Shown here: positions 22,092-29,986 of the stretch, piece after piece
How the letters are laid out: each line of letters starts with the position of its first letter
Numbering within the stretch: position 1 is the stretch's first letter
Origin: Flintibacter sp. KGMB00164
Lineage (GTDB): Bacteria; Bacillota; Clostridia; Oscillospirales; Oscillospiraceae
Length of the DNA stretch: 64,000 nt
Assembly (NCBI RefSeq): GCF_008727735.1
Contig: NZ_CP044227.1
Location: 1,798,001-1,862,000, forward strand
Direction of reading: 5' to 3'
The notes under the pieces: generated by a model
What the model was told of the DNA's origin: nothing
Databases searched by the model: none
What the model saw: only the letters and a program-made list of their open reading frames with translations
Program-made: the position numbers and the translations under genes

Positions 22092-23336
22092 ATGATACAA
22101 GCAAAGCCATTAACACTTTACATGTTAGGGAATGGATTTGACCTTGCCCACGGACTTCCAACTACATATCGGGACTTCTTTTACTTTCTTGAGGCAATTA
22201 AAAGTCTGAGTTCCACACCACAAGATCCTAACGAAGTTCCCATGCTCCGCGACAATTTAACAGTTCCTACTTTAGCATATTTGAAAGATGCCTTTTCTTC
22301 ACCAGCACAGGTTCCTAATTACATCCAAGCTATCAGATCAGCCCTATGCTTTGACACCCCTACAGCAGAAAATCTGTGGCACGGTTTATTTCGCAAAAAA
22401 CTGCGTGAAAAATCACAACTAGATACATGGATTGATTTTGAAAAAGAAATTGAACATACTGTTAGTCATTTGCGCGATACACTTTTTTCAGAAAATTTTT
22501 CCCAGTCTGACATAGAGCAAATACGCTTATATATGGGAAAAGCTGCTTTCAACCATACCAAAAGGAGATTTAAAGAAGAAAAATTAGAGAAATATGAACA
22601 TGAGCTTTCTAAGTCAATAGATGGTTCTGTCAAAGCCACTTCAGTACTTTTAAGCTATCGCAATGAATACATTCTTTTTTTATACCATGAATTACAAAGA
22701 TATATTTTTTGTTTGGAATTATATCTGCGTTTTTATGTAATTGAACACTGTTTTAAAACAGGCCAAATAAATAGTTTTTTAAAAAGCTTATTTGACAGCA
22801 CTCACCCAGACTTTATTTTGTCATTTAATTATACTGATATCTATACATATTATGTTGATCAAATACAGCCCAGCGATATTAAAAAACACCATATTCATGG
22901 TAAACTTCGTACCACAGAACAATTACTAGCGGCTATAGAAGCAAAGGACTATCTTCACTCGCCGTTAGTATTAGGATTCCATAACCATGAAAAATTTGAA
23001 ACATCTGAGGATACCCAGCTTCTATGGTTTGAGAAGTTCTTTCAGCGTATGCTCTGCAAAACTGGCACTGATTTTTTCTCCTGGATGGAAAGAAGAGTTC
23101 CTGACAGAGGCACACTACTTCACACTATTATCTATGGTCATTCTTTAGACAAAACAGACGGAGATTTTATTCGTCTAATATTTGAAAAATCCGCAAAGAT
23201 TACTGTATACTATTATCACGAAACTGATCTTCCTCAACTTATTTCTAATCTAATATCGGTTTTTGATCGTAGTCAAGTGAATTTCTACTACACAATGGGA
23301 ACTCTTGAGTTTCTACCTATTCCAGAAAGCACCTAA
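22092..23336 (+). CDS. AbiH-family abortive infection protein
   Basis: 414 residues. The AbiH signature is clear: LYMLGNGFDLAHGLPTTYRD at residues 9-28, LSFNYTDIYTYY at 243-254, HHIHGKL at 266-272, and IIYGHSLDKTDGDF near 346. AbiH was named for lactococcal phage resistance; the mechanism is not settled. It follows the SNIPE-like gene by 32 bases on the same strand, so they probably form one defence operon. The gene is strikingly AT-rich compared with both neighbours, a sign of separate acquisition. Confidence 0.9.
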   Translation: MIQAKPLTLYMLGNGFDLAHGLPTTYRDFFYFLEAIKSLSSTPQDPNEVPMLRDNLTVPTLAYLKDAFSSPAQVPNYIQAIRSALCFDTPTAENLWHGLFRKKLREKSQLDTWIDFEKEIEHTVSHLRDTLFSENFSQSDIEQIRLYMGKAAFNHTKRRFKEEKLEKYEHELSKSIDGSVKATSVLLSYRNEYILFLYHELQRYIFCLELYLRFYVIEHCFKTGQINSFLKSLFDSTHPDFILSFNYTDIYTYYVDQIQPSDIKKHHIHGKLRTTEQLLAAIEAKDYLHSPLVLGFHNHEKFETSEDTQLLWFEKFFQRMLCKTGTDFFSWMERRVPDRGTLLHTIIYGHSLDKTDGDFIRLIFEKSAKITVYYYHETDLPQLISNLISVFDRSQVNFYYTMGTLEFLPIPEST

Positions 23337-23353
23337 TCTTTTGTCATCTGTGC

Positions 23354-23383
23354 TGAGAAGCCGCCCGGGGGGGCGGTTTCTCA
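23354..23383. terminator. Strong hairpin after AbiH
   Basis: 13-base stem (TGAGAAGCCGCCC with GGGCGGTTTCTCA, one wobble pair) and a 4-base G loop, 18 bases after the abiH stop. There is no T-run on either strand, so it may be a weak terminator or an RNA-stabilising end. Confidence 0.5.
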
Positions 23384-23429
23384 AAAATCCGTCATTCGAA
23401 CATTCGTTTTCTTTCGACAGGAGGCCGCC

Positions 23430-24950
23430 ATGGATCACAACCGAAGCGCCGACCTTACCGGCCTGGATGCCGCCGTCTACCTGCGCAAGTCCCGCATGGA
23501 GGAGGGTCTAGCCACCGAAGAGGTGCTTTCCAAACACCAGAAGACCCTCTATGACTACGCCGCTGCCTACGGCATCCACATTCTGGCGGAGTACCCCGAG
23601 GTGGTCAGCGGCGAGTCACTCTATGCCCGCCCCCAGATGCTCCGTCTCCTTCAGGACGTGGAGGATGGTCACTACGACGCGGTGCTGTGCATGGATTTGG
23701 ACCGACTCTCCCGCGGCCGCATGAAGGATCAGGGCATCATCCTGGACGCCTTCCGGGAGTCGGGCACTCTCATCATCACCCCAGAAAAGGTCTACAACCT
23801 CTCCGACGAGATCGATGAGGAGTACGCCGAGCTGAAAACCTTCATCTCCCGCCGAGAGTACAAAATCATCACCAAACGACTGCGCCGGGGGCTCCAGATG
23901 TCCATCCAGGAGGGCTGCTACGTGGCCAACGCCCCATACGGCTACCACAAGACTGTGGTGGACCGCAAGCCCACCCTGGAGATCTACGAGCCGGAGGCAA
24001 AGTTTGTGCGCATGATGTTCCAGCTCTACGCCCAGGGGTATGGCTGCGTCGCTGTGGCCCGCCACGTCAACGCTCTGGGCGCCCGGCCCCACCGCTCCCC
24101 GGAGTTCTCCCGCAACAGCGTGGCCAAGATTCTTCGCAATCCCACCTATGTGGGCAAGATCGTCTGGAACCAAAAGAAGCACATCCGGAAGGGGGCCAAG
24201 GGGAATCCAAAGCATATCACCATCTACCAGCCTCGGGATCAGTGGACCATTACCGATGGCCTCCACCCTGCCATTGTGGACCGGGAGCTCTTTGACCAGG
24301 TGCAGGCCATCATGGATGGCCGCTACCAGCCGGCCAAGAACGACGGCACGGTGCGCAGCCCCCTGGCTGGGCTGGTGAAGTGCGTCAACTGCGGGCAGAA
24401 CATGCAGCGCATGGTGATGAAACAGAAGGCCTACTTGCTGTGTATGCGGCCCGGCTGCTGCTCCTCCACCCAGTTTGATTTGGTCGAGGACCAGATCCTT
24501 GACTACCTGGAGGACACCTTGGCCAAGCTGACCATGGATCAGCCCCAGCACATCCCCGGTCGGAATACCGACGTACTGGAGACCACCCTGGCGGCGGTAA
24601 AAAACGAGTTGGCCGGCACTGACCGTCAAAAGAACCGGCTGTATGAGCTGCTGGAGCTGGGAGAGTACGACCTACCCCTCTTCCGAGAGCGTATGGCAGC
24701 AGTGAAGGAGAAGCGAGCCGCCCTGGAAAAGAAAGAGGCGGAGCTGGAGCGCTCCCTGCGAGAAGTCCAATGCTCCAACCCCGCCCTGCTGGCGGAGCGG
24801 ATCCGGGCGGTGCTGGACGCCTACGGCACCGCCGATCCCGCCGGCAAGAATTCCCTTTTGAAATCCGTGCTGGACACGGTCTGGTATCAAAAGGAGAAGA
24901 AAACCAAGCCTTCCGACTTCCAACTGACCTTCACCCTCCGCGCCCTGTGA
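23430..24950 (+). CDS. Large serine recombinase (phage integrase)
   Basis: 506 residues. The resolvase domain has the catalytic serine in AVYLRKSRMEEG (Ser21), then VLCMDLDRLSRGRMKDQG near 90. The recombinase domain follows (GCYVANAPYGYHKT..., RNSVAKILRNPTYVGKIVWN), then a zinc ribbon (LVKCVNCGQNMQ ... LLCMRPGCC) and a C-terminal coiled coil (AALEKKEAELERSLREV). It inserts the phage at a short attachment site and needs a directionality factor for excision, which is not recognised here. The gene lies at the prophage edge, 20 bases from the cut host gene. Confidence 0.95.
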   Translation: MDHNRSADLTGLDAAVYLRKSRMEEGLATEEVLSKHQKTLYDYAAAYGIHILAEYPEVVSGESLYARPQMLRLLQDVEDGHYDAVLCMDLDRLSRGRMKDQGIILDAFRESGTLIITPEKVYNLSDEIDEEYAELKTFISRREYKIITKRLRRGLQMSIQEGCYVANAPYGYHKTVVDRKPTLEIYEPEAKFVRMMFQLYAQGYGCVAVARHVNALGARPHRSPEFSRNSVAKILRNPTYVGKIVWNQKKHIRKGAKGNPKHITIYQPRDQWTITDGLHPAIVDRELFDQVQAIMDGRYQPAKNDGTVRSPLAGLVKCVNCGQNMQRMVMKQKAYLLCMRPGCCSSTQFDLVEDQILDYLEDTLAKLTMDQPQHIPGRNTDVLETTLAAVKNELAGTDRQKNRLYELLELGEYDLPLFRERMAAVKEKRAALEKKEAELERSLREVQCSNPALLAERIRAVLDAYGTADPAGKNSLLKSVLDTVWYQKEKKTKPSDFQLTFTLRAL

Positions 24951-24970
24951 GCCCGGCTTTTCTTTTTTCC

Positions 24971-25096
24971 TCAAAGTATTAAAGACGCTATATCTTCCTC
25001 TTTGCAGGAATCAAAAATTTTCTTCGTGTGTATGCACACGGCCTCCCGAATGCGGCGCTCGTCGCTCACGGGACCGGGCACGACCTTTTCAGGCAT
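24971..25096 (-). pseudogene. 5' fragment of a host gene cut by prophage insertion
   Basis: From ATG 25096 (GGAGGG upstream) 41 codons read MPEKVVPGPVSDERRIREAV, CIHTKKIFDSCKEEDIASLI, L, then stop. I recognise REAVCIHTKKIFDSCK as the start of a widespread, longer Clostridia protein (normally continuing DKDCIEDLR...), probably spore-coat related. Here the match stops at DSCK and an unrelated tail follows. Because the integrase gene ends only 20 bases further left, the break should be the attachment junction; the rest of the host gene would lie beyond the other prophage end, outside this window. Confidence 0.65.
24985..25015. other. Probable prophage attachment site (right junction)
   Basis: The host-like coding sequence of the fragment changes to phage-like sequence around the codons for DSCK (about 24,998-25,009), next to the serine integrase gene. 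The exact core cannot be fixed without the other junction. Confidence 0.5.
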
Positions 25097-25215
25097 ATGG
25101 AATCCCTCCTAAGCTCTGGATGGCCCCGGCAAGGCCCTGGCAGGCCGCGCCGGGTACACCTCATACTATGACCGGAAATTTTTTTGGTGCGGCCCAAACC
25201 ACCGGAAAAGAGCCC

Positions 25216-25244
25216 TTGTCCTTGGCTGCGTTTTTGGGTATAAT
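25216..25244 (+). promoter_or_regulatory. Promoter of the DUF4364 gene
   Basis: -35 TTGTCC (25216-25221), 17-base spacer, -10 TATAAT (25239-25244), 36 bases before the start codon. Confidence 0.75.
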
Positions 25245-25279
25245 ACTTTTGTATGAGCCTTTGGAAGGAGGAGGACCCC

Positions 25280-25837
25280 ATGTCCCGGACCGGATTTATT
25301 CAAAATGAAATGGATTTGAAGCTATTGGTGCTGTACATTATGGACCGCGCCGTGGCTCCCATCACCTTTTTGCAGCTGCTGGATCTGGCCCTGTGCGATG
25401 CGGGGGTAGACTACTTCTCCCTCACAGAGGCAGTCAATCACCTCACAGAGACGGAGCATCTCTCTCTGAACGGAGAGCTCTACTCCATCACCGAAAAGGG
25501 TAGGCGCAACATCGAGATCTGCCAGAGCAGTCTACCCTACTCCGTGCGTCTGCGGTGCGATGAAAATCTGGTCAAGCTCAACGACGCCCTCATGCGCCAG
25601 GCCCAGGTGCAGACCGGTCTGCAGCCCAATGAGGACGGGACCTGTACCGTCCGGCTCTATCTGGCCGACGAGGCCGGTCCTCTCATGGAGCTCAAGCTCA
25701 TCTCCCCCTCTCTGGCCCAGGGCCAGACCCTCACCAGCAAGTTCCAGCAGTCCCCCGAGGCCATCTACCACGAGATCATGGCTCTGCTGGTGCGTCACTC
25801 CCAGGAGGAGTCCGACCAGACTCCGGAACAGGAATAA
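25280..25837 (+). CDS. DUF4364 family protein
   Basis: 185 residues from ATG 25280, with GGAGGAGGA upstream. The N-terminal half is a winged-helix-like region (NEMDLKLLVLYIMDRAVAPITF, LTEAVNHLTETEHLSL, YSITEKGRRNIEICQS), and the C-terminal half is beta-rich (GTCTVRLYLADEAGPLMELKLI). This matches DUF4364, a single-copy putative regulator of Clostridia. Its own promoter and a strong terminator make it a single-gene unit at the first intact host position beside the prophage. Confidence 0.88.
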   Translation: MSRTGFIQNEMDLKLLVLYIMDRAVAPITFLQLLDLALCDAGVDYFSLTEAVNHLTETEHLSLNGELYSITEKGRRNIEICQSSLPYSVRLRCDENLVKLNDALMRQAQVQTGLQPNEDGTCTVRLYLADEAGPLMELKLISPSLAQGQTLTSKFQQSPEAIYHEIMALLVRHSQEESDQTPEQE

Positions 25838-25841
25838 TCAA

Positions 25842-25878
25842 AACGGTCCCCGGCCGATAAAGCCGGGGACCGTTTTTT
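25842..25878. terminator. Bidirectional terminator
   Basis: Perfect 13-base stem (AACGGTCCCCGGC / GCCGGGGACCGTT) with T-run on the plus strand and A-run upstream, serving both the DUF4364 gene and the convergent MocR gene. Confidence 0.9.
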
Positions 25879-27253
25879 ACAGCAAAACCGCCAGACGTTC
25901 CAGCGCCTGGGGCAGACGCTCCAAATCGGCGCCGGGGTAGTTGACCACCAACCAGTGCTCCTCTCCTCCTCCGTAGTCGGTAAGGAAGGACAGGCGGATG
26001 CCCGCCTCCTGAGCCAGCCGGGCCAGCTCCCGGTCGCTGCGCCGGGTATCCAGACCCACCAGGAAGTGAAGCCCCGCGTCCTCTCCCCGCACCGCATAGC
26101 GGCCCTTCAAGGGACTTTCTTCCAGGGCGGAGAGCACCTGGTCCCGCCGCCCCCGGTAAAAGACCCGCATGCGGTTGACATGGGTCTCAAACCCGCCGCC
26201 GGACAAAAACCGGGCCAAGGTGTACTGCTCCATGGCGGGGACGGTACAGGAATAGAAACCCAGCCTGCGGTGGTAGTCCTCCAGCAGGACAGGGGGCAGC
26301 ACCATGTAACTGATACGCAGCGAGGGGGCCAGGGTGCGGGAAAAGGTGTTCATATAGATGACCCGCCCGCTCCGGTCGATGCTCTGAAGGGTGGGGATGG
26401 GCCGTCCGGTAAAGCGGAACTCACTGTCGTAGTCGTCCTCGATGATGTACCGCCCCTCCCCCTTTTGTGCCCAGCGCAGCAGGCTCTGCCGCCGGGCGAT
26501 GGGGGTGACCACTCCGCTGGGGAACTGGTGGGATGGGGACAGGTGGATCACCTGGGCTCCGCTATCCTCCACGCTCTCCACCCGCACCCCCTGCTCGTCC
26601 ATGGTCAGAGGAACACACTTGGCTCCATTGAGGGCATATACCTTGCCCGCCTTGGGATAGCCGGGCTGCTCCAGGCCAAAGACCTTGTCTCGACCTAAAA
26701 GCTGCACAATCAGGTTGTAGAGATACTCGGTACCAGCCCCTACCACCACCTGCTCCGGGGACACGTCAATGCCCCGGAACTGGCGCAGATAGCCCACAAT
26801 GGCCTGACGCAGTTCGGGCACTCCGCTGTGGGGTGATACCTTCAGCAGCCGCTCCCCCTCATCCGAGATGACCCGGCGGAGAAGGCGTGCCCATACCGCA
26901 AAGGGAAATCCCTCGGTACCCGACCCGCCGCTGCGCAGATCCAGCAGCCACTCCCCCTCCGGCTCCTCCGGCAAGGGCATGGTCCGGGCAGGGGCCGGAC
27001 GTGCCCCTGTCTCCAGAGCACTGACGAAGTAGCCGCTCTTCTCCCGGGTGTACAGGTAACCCTCCGCCACCAGCTGGGCATAGGCGTTTTCTACTGTAAC
27101 TACCGACACCTCCAGATTCCGGGCCAGAGCCCGCTTGGAGGGCAGCTTCTCCCCCGGCTTGAGCACCCCCGCCCAGATATCCTCCTTGATGCGACGGCTG
27201 AGATAATCGTACAGAGGCAGATCTCCCCGCTCCTCCAGGGAATAGGTCAGCAT
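25877..27253 (-). CDS. MocR/PdxR-type transcription regulator
   Basis: 458 residues from ATG 27253 (GGAGAGAG upstream). Residues 1-75 are a GntR winged helix (PLYDYLSRRIKEDIWAGVLKP, GEKLPSKRALARNLEVSVVT, ENAYAQLVAEGYLYTREKSG). The rest is an aminotransferase-fold class I domain; the expected PLP lysine region is VIYMNTFSRTLAPSLRISYM, where S-R-T-L replaces the catalytic S-K-T-L. The lysine that forms the Schiff base therefore seems to be Arg, which would prevent normal PLP linkage. Lies 22 bases after the LysR gene and probably shares its transcript. Confidence 0.88.
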   Translation of the reverse strand: MLTYSLEERGDLPLYDYLSRRIKEDIWAGVLKPGEKLPSKRALARNLEVSVVTVENAYAQLVAEGYLYTREKSGYFVSALETGARPAPARTMPLPEEPEGEWLLDLRSGGSGTEGFPFAVWARLLRRVISDEGERLLKVSPHSGVPELRQAIVGYLRQFRGIDVSPEQVVVGAGTEYLYNLIVQLLGRDKVFGLEQPGYPKAGKVYALNGAKCVPLTMDEQGVRVESVEDSGAQVIHLSPSHQFPSGVVTPIARRQSLLRWAQKGEGRYIIEDDYDSEFRFTGRPIPTLQSIDRSGRVIYMNTFSRTLAPSLRISYMVLPPVLLEDYHRRLGFYSCTVPAMEQYTLARFLSGGGFETHVNRMRVFYRGRRDQVLSALEESPLKGRYAVRGEDAGLHFLVGLDTRRSDRELARLAQEAGIRLSFLTDYGGGEEHWLVVNYPGADLERLPQALERLAVLL

Positions 27254-27275
27254 GCTTCTCTCTCCTTCCGCGCCG

Positions 27276-28199
27276 TCATAGAACGACCTCGTCATATTCT
27301 GCCTGGTCTCCAGGCAGGCGGCTCCCGGTCTGCTCCCGCACCCAGGCGATAAATTCCCGCACCAGACGGGAGGAGGGTCCCTCCCGGTTCCACACCAGCA
27401 CATATTCCACCCGCCGGGCGGGCTGGGTGATCACCTTTACCCGCACCAGGGAGCTGGGGGTCTGGGCGGTCTGGGGAAAGATGCTGATGCCCACCCCCTG
27501 CTCCGTCAGCGCCACCGCGTCCACATAGTTGGACATGGTACACAGAAGATCGGGTTCCGCACCGATCTCCTGAAACCACCGGCGAATGGCCTGCACCCGG
27601 GACCCTCGGGAGGGGACGATCAAAGGCTGTCCCACCAGACGCTCCAGAGGGATGGTGTCCTCCGGCTCCTGGGCCAGGGCGCTCTCCAAGGGCAGAATCG
27701 CGGCCCACGGCTCCTCTCCCACCTGAAAGCCCTCCAAACGCTCCGTGTCGTAGGGGGCAGCTACAATTGCCAGATCGGCCAGGCCCTGGCGCAGACGGTC
27801 CAGCACATCGTCGCTGCTGCCGTTCCACAGGTTATAGTGTACCAGAGGGCAGCGTTTTCGAAATCCGGCGATCCAACCGGCGGCCAGATAGGGGGCCTGC
27901 CCCTCCACCATTCCCAGATACAACGTGCCCGACACCTGGTTTCTCCGCTCCCGCAGCTCCTGGGCGGTTTTTTCCGTCAGCTCCAGAATCTGCTTGGCCC
28001 GGCGCAGCAGCAGGGCGCCGTCATCGGTGAGCTCCAGGCGGCGCTTGCCCCGCACAAACAGCTGCACGCCCAGTTCCTCCTCCAGACAGCGGATCTGGTG
28101 GCTGAGAGGCGGCTGGCTCATATTCAGTTTTTCCGCCGCCCGGGTGATATTCCGTTCCTGGGCAACCACGGTAAAATACCGCAGCGTACGAAGATCCAT
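27276..28199 (-). CDS. LysR-family transcription regulator
   Basis: 307 residues from ATG 28199 (GGGGGAGAG before it). The winged helix is at the start (MDLRTLRYFTVVAQERNITR, AAEKLNMSQPPLSHQIRCLE, EELGVQLFVR). A CbnR/BenM-like effector domain follows (LYLGMVEGQAPYLAAGWIAG, LADLAIVAAPYDTERL). The ligand is unknown. Although encoded as a lone LysR, no divergent gene faces it; the neighbouring MocR gene downstream shares orientation. An AT-rich element with ATCATAT and ATATGAT arms lies at 28,220-28,260, a possible autoregulatory site. Confidence 0.9.
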   Translation of the reverse strand: MDLRTLRYFTVVAQERNITRAAEKLNMSQPPLSHQIRCLEEELGVQLFVRGKRRLELTDDGALLLRRAKQILELTEKTAQELRERRNQVSGTLYLGMVEGQAPYLAAGWIAGFRKRCPLVHYNLWNGSSDDVLDRLRQGLADLAIVAAPYDTERLEGFQVGEEPWAAILPLESALAQEPEDTIPLERLVGQPLIVPSRGSRVQAIRRWFQEIGAEPDLLCTMSNYVDAVALTEQGVGISIFPQTAQTPSSLVRVKVITQPARRVEYVLVWNREGPSSRLVREFIAWVREQTGSRLPGDQAEYDEVVL

Positions 28200-28440
28200 G
28201 GTCTCTCCCCCTTCGGGAGTTATCATATCAAAAAAATATGGTAAGCACAATATGATATGTATTTTATTTTTATTTCGGGATGTGGTATTCTTAGCTTGTC
28301 TCCGGGAGTACCCCGGATGTTTCATGCGTTTTCCCACACCCCTTCCAACGCGGGGCAGTTCCATCCATCCCTGTCCGGCGTTCGTGTGGTTTCTTTCCCT
28401 CAATGGGTCTTATGGCTATCACGCCAACTCCTCTCAAGTA
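28200..28440. other. Intergenic region without a recognised gene
   Basis: The stretch upstream of the LysR gene has an AT-rich part (28,225-28,275) with ATCATAT/ATATGAT arms that could hold its promoter, and then GC-rich sequence with no supported frame or RNA family. Confidence 0.5.
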
Positions 28441-28472
28441 AACTGGGAGCAGGTTTTACCTGCTCCCAGTTT
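28441..28472 (-). terminator. Hairpin after the thioesterase gene
   Basis: 14-base perfect stem (AACTGGGAGCAGGT / ACCTGCTCCCAGTT) with a 4-base loop, 5 bases after the stop of the minus-strand gene. The T-run is weak on the minus strand. Confidence 0.6.
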
Positions 28473-28476
28473 GCTT

Positions 28477-28851
28477 TTATTGTCCCGCTTTGTCCTGAAT
28501 TCCCTTCGGGGTGACCATGATACGCAGGTGGGAGCCCTCTCCGCACTTGCCTTTCTCGTCAAAGACCTCCAGGTCAAACCACATTTTCCGCCGCTCGATG
28601 CTCCGCAGCCGGGCGGTGGCGCTTACCTTCATCCCCACAGGGGTGGGAGCCAGATGGCGGCAGTGGATCTCCGCCCCCACGGTGGTCATTCCCTCGTCCA
28701 GATAGGCCTTGGCCAGCTCCAGCGCGGCCCCCTCCATCAGGGCCACCATATTGGGGGTGGACAGGATCTTGGATCCGGCGCTGCCGATGCGCTTGGCGGT
28801 CATCTCGTCGGTGACCTCCCAGGTCAGGGTGTATTCGGTGGGCTTTTCCAT
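28477..28851 (-). CDS. Hotdog-fold thioesterase (FlK-like)
   Basis: 124 residues, typical single hotdog domain: YTLTWEVTDEMTAKRIGSAG, STPNMVALMEGAALELAKAY, LDEGMTTVGAEIHCRHLAPT, PVGMKVSATARLRSIERRKM. The pattern TPNMVALMEGAA and TVGxxIxxxHLAPTPVG matches the fluoroacetyl-CoA thioesterase-like family (YbgC/FlK superfamily). It should hydrolyse a small acyl-CoA, substrate unknown. One base separates it from the upstream DMT exporter, so both are co-transcribed; a joint role in removing or exporting a toxic acid is conceivable but not shown. Confidence 0.85.
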   Translation of the reverse strand: MEKPTEYTLTWEVTDEMTAKRIGSAGSKILSTPNMVALMEGAALELAKAYLDEGMTTVGAEIHCRHLAPTPVGMKVSATARLRSIERRKMWFDLEVFDEKGKCGEGSHLRIMVTPKGIQDKAGQ

Positions 28852-28852
28852 A

Positions 28853-29788
28853 TTATACTTCCTCCTTTGTCGCTTCGCTCTCCCCGGCGCTCCCGGCCCG
28901 CAGGGCCTTCAGGGAGTCCCACTGAGAGAGGACCAAGCCTGCCAGGGTCAGGGCCGTGCCCACCCCGGACAGGACGTTTACCGTCTCATGCAAGATCAGC
29001 ACCGAGCAGATCACGGTGATCACCGGCACCAGATAGATATATACCATGGTTTTCACCGGTCCCAAGGTCTTGATGGCGTAGTTCCAGGTGACAAAACACA
29101 TGGCGCAGGCTCCCAGCCCCAGATAGAGGAGCATAGCGGCATAGCTTCCGTTGGCCAGTCGCCCCAAGTCCCACCGGAAAGGCAGGAAGGCAGAGGCCGG
29201 GATCATAAACAGAATTCCATAAAAGAAAATGCGCCGGGTCGTCAGAATCACATTCCAGCCAAAGCTGCCGATCTTCTTGGTGAGCAGGGAGTACACCGCC
29301 CACACCATGGCGGCGATCACCGCCAGCAGATCGCCCCGCAGATCCAGAGACATCTGGCTGCCGTTGAAGCTGATGAGGCAGATGCCGCCCATAGACAGCA
29401 GAAAACCGCCCAGGAAATTCCACTTGGGCCGGTCCGCTCCCCGGCTCAGGACCAGGGAGAACAGGGCAGCAAACAGAGGCGAGGCGGACACGATCACTCC
29501 TACGTTGGAAGCGGTGCTGAAAGTCAGGGCAATGTTCTCCAGCAGGTAGTACAGGCACACGCCCGTCAGTCCCGCCGCGGCAAACAGCCCCTCCTTCTTC
29601 CAGTCCCCCACCTTAAGCCGCCGGGGACAGGCCACCGCCAGGGCCACATAGCCCAGCACAAAGCGGAAAATCAAGATCTCCAGCGGGGTAAACGCCTCCA
29701 GCAGCACCTTGGTGGCAATAAACGTCGTCCCCCAGTTGACCACCGTAAACAGGGCCGCCAGATGGCCAAAGGAAAGCTTTGATTCCAT
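28853..29788 (-). CDS. DMT-family (EamA) transporter
   Basis: 311 residues with ten hydrophobic segments in two EamA repeats: HLAALFTVVNWGTTFIATKV at the start and GDLLAVIAAMVWAVYSLLTK in the middle. Each repeat begins with the characteristic W-G/V-x-x-x-x motif. Such proteins export amino acids or metabolites at the cytoplasmic membrane. It is transcribed away from a second DMT gene (29987), with which it shares fold but little sequence. Substrate unknown. Confidence 0.93.
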   Translation of the reverse strand: MESKLSFGHLAALFTVVNWGTTFIATKVLLEAFTPLEILIFRFVLGYVALAVACPRRLKVGDWKKEGLFAAAGLTGVCLYYLLENIALTFSTASNVGVIVSASPLFAALFSLVLSRGADRPKWNFLGGFLLSMGGICLISFNGSQMSLDLRGDLLAVIAAMVWAVYSLLTKKIGSFGWNVILTTRRIFFYGILFMIPASAFLPFRWDLGRLANGSYAAMLLYLGLGACAMCFVTWNYAIKTLGPVKTMVYIYLVPVITVICSVLILHETVNVLSGVGTALTLAGLVLSQWDSLKALRAGSAGESEATKEEV

Positions 29789-29986
29789 GTCCCTTCTCCT
29801 CTCTCAGCGCGCTTTCCCTGTCAGTGTACCATGCCGGACCGTCTATGTAAAGGCGGCCCGGCCTTTTCTTTTGTTATGGACGTGTATTTTTTCTTTCCTC
29901 TTCCGCTTATTTTTGTAATATGGTACAATATGCCCGGATACTCCCCCATTCCCTTAAACCATTTCTTTCTGGAGAGGATGTTTCTT

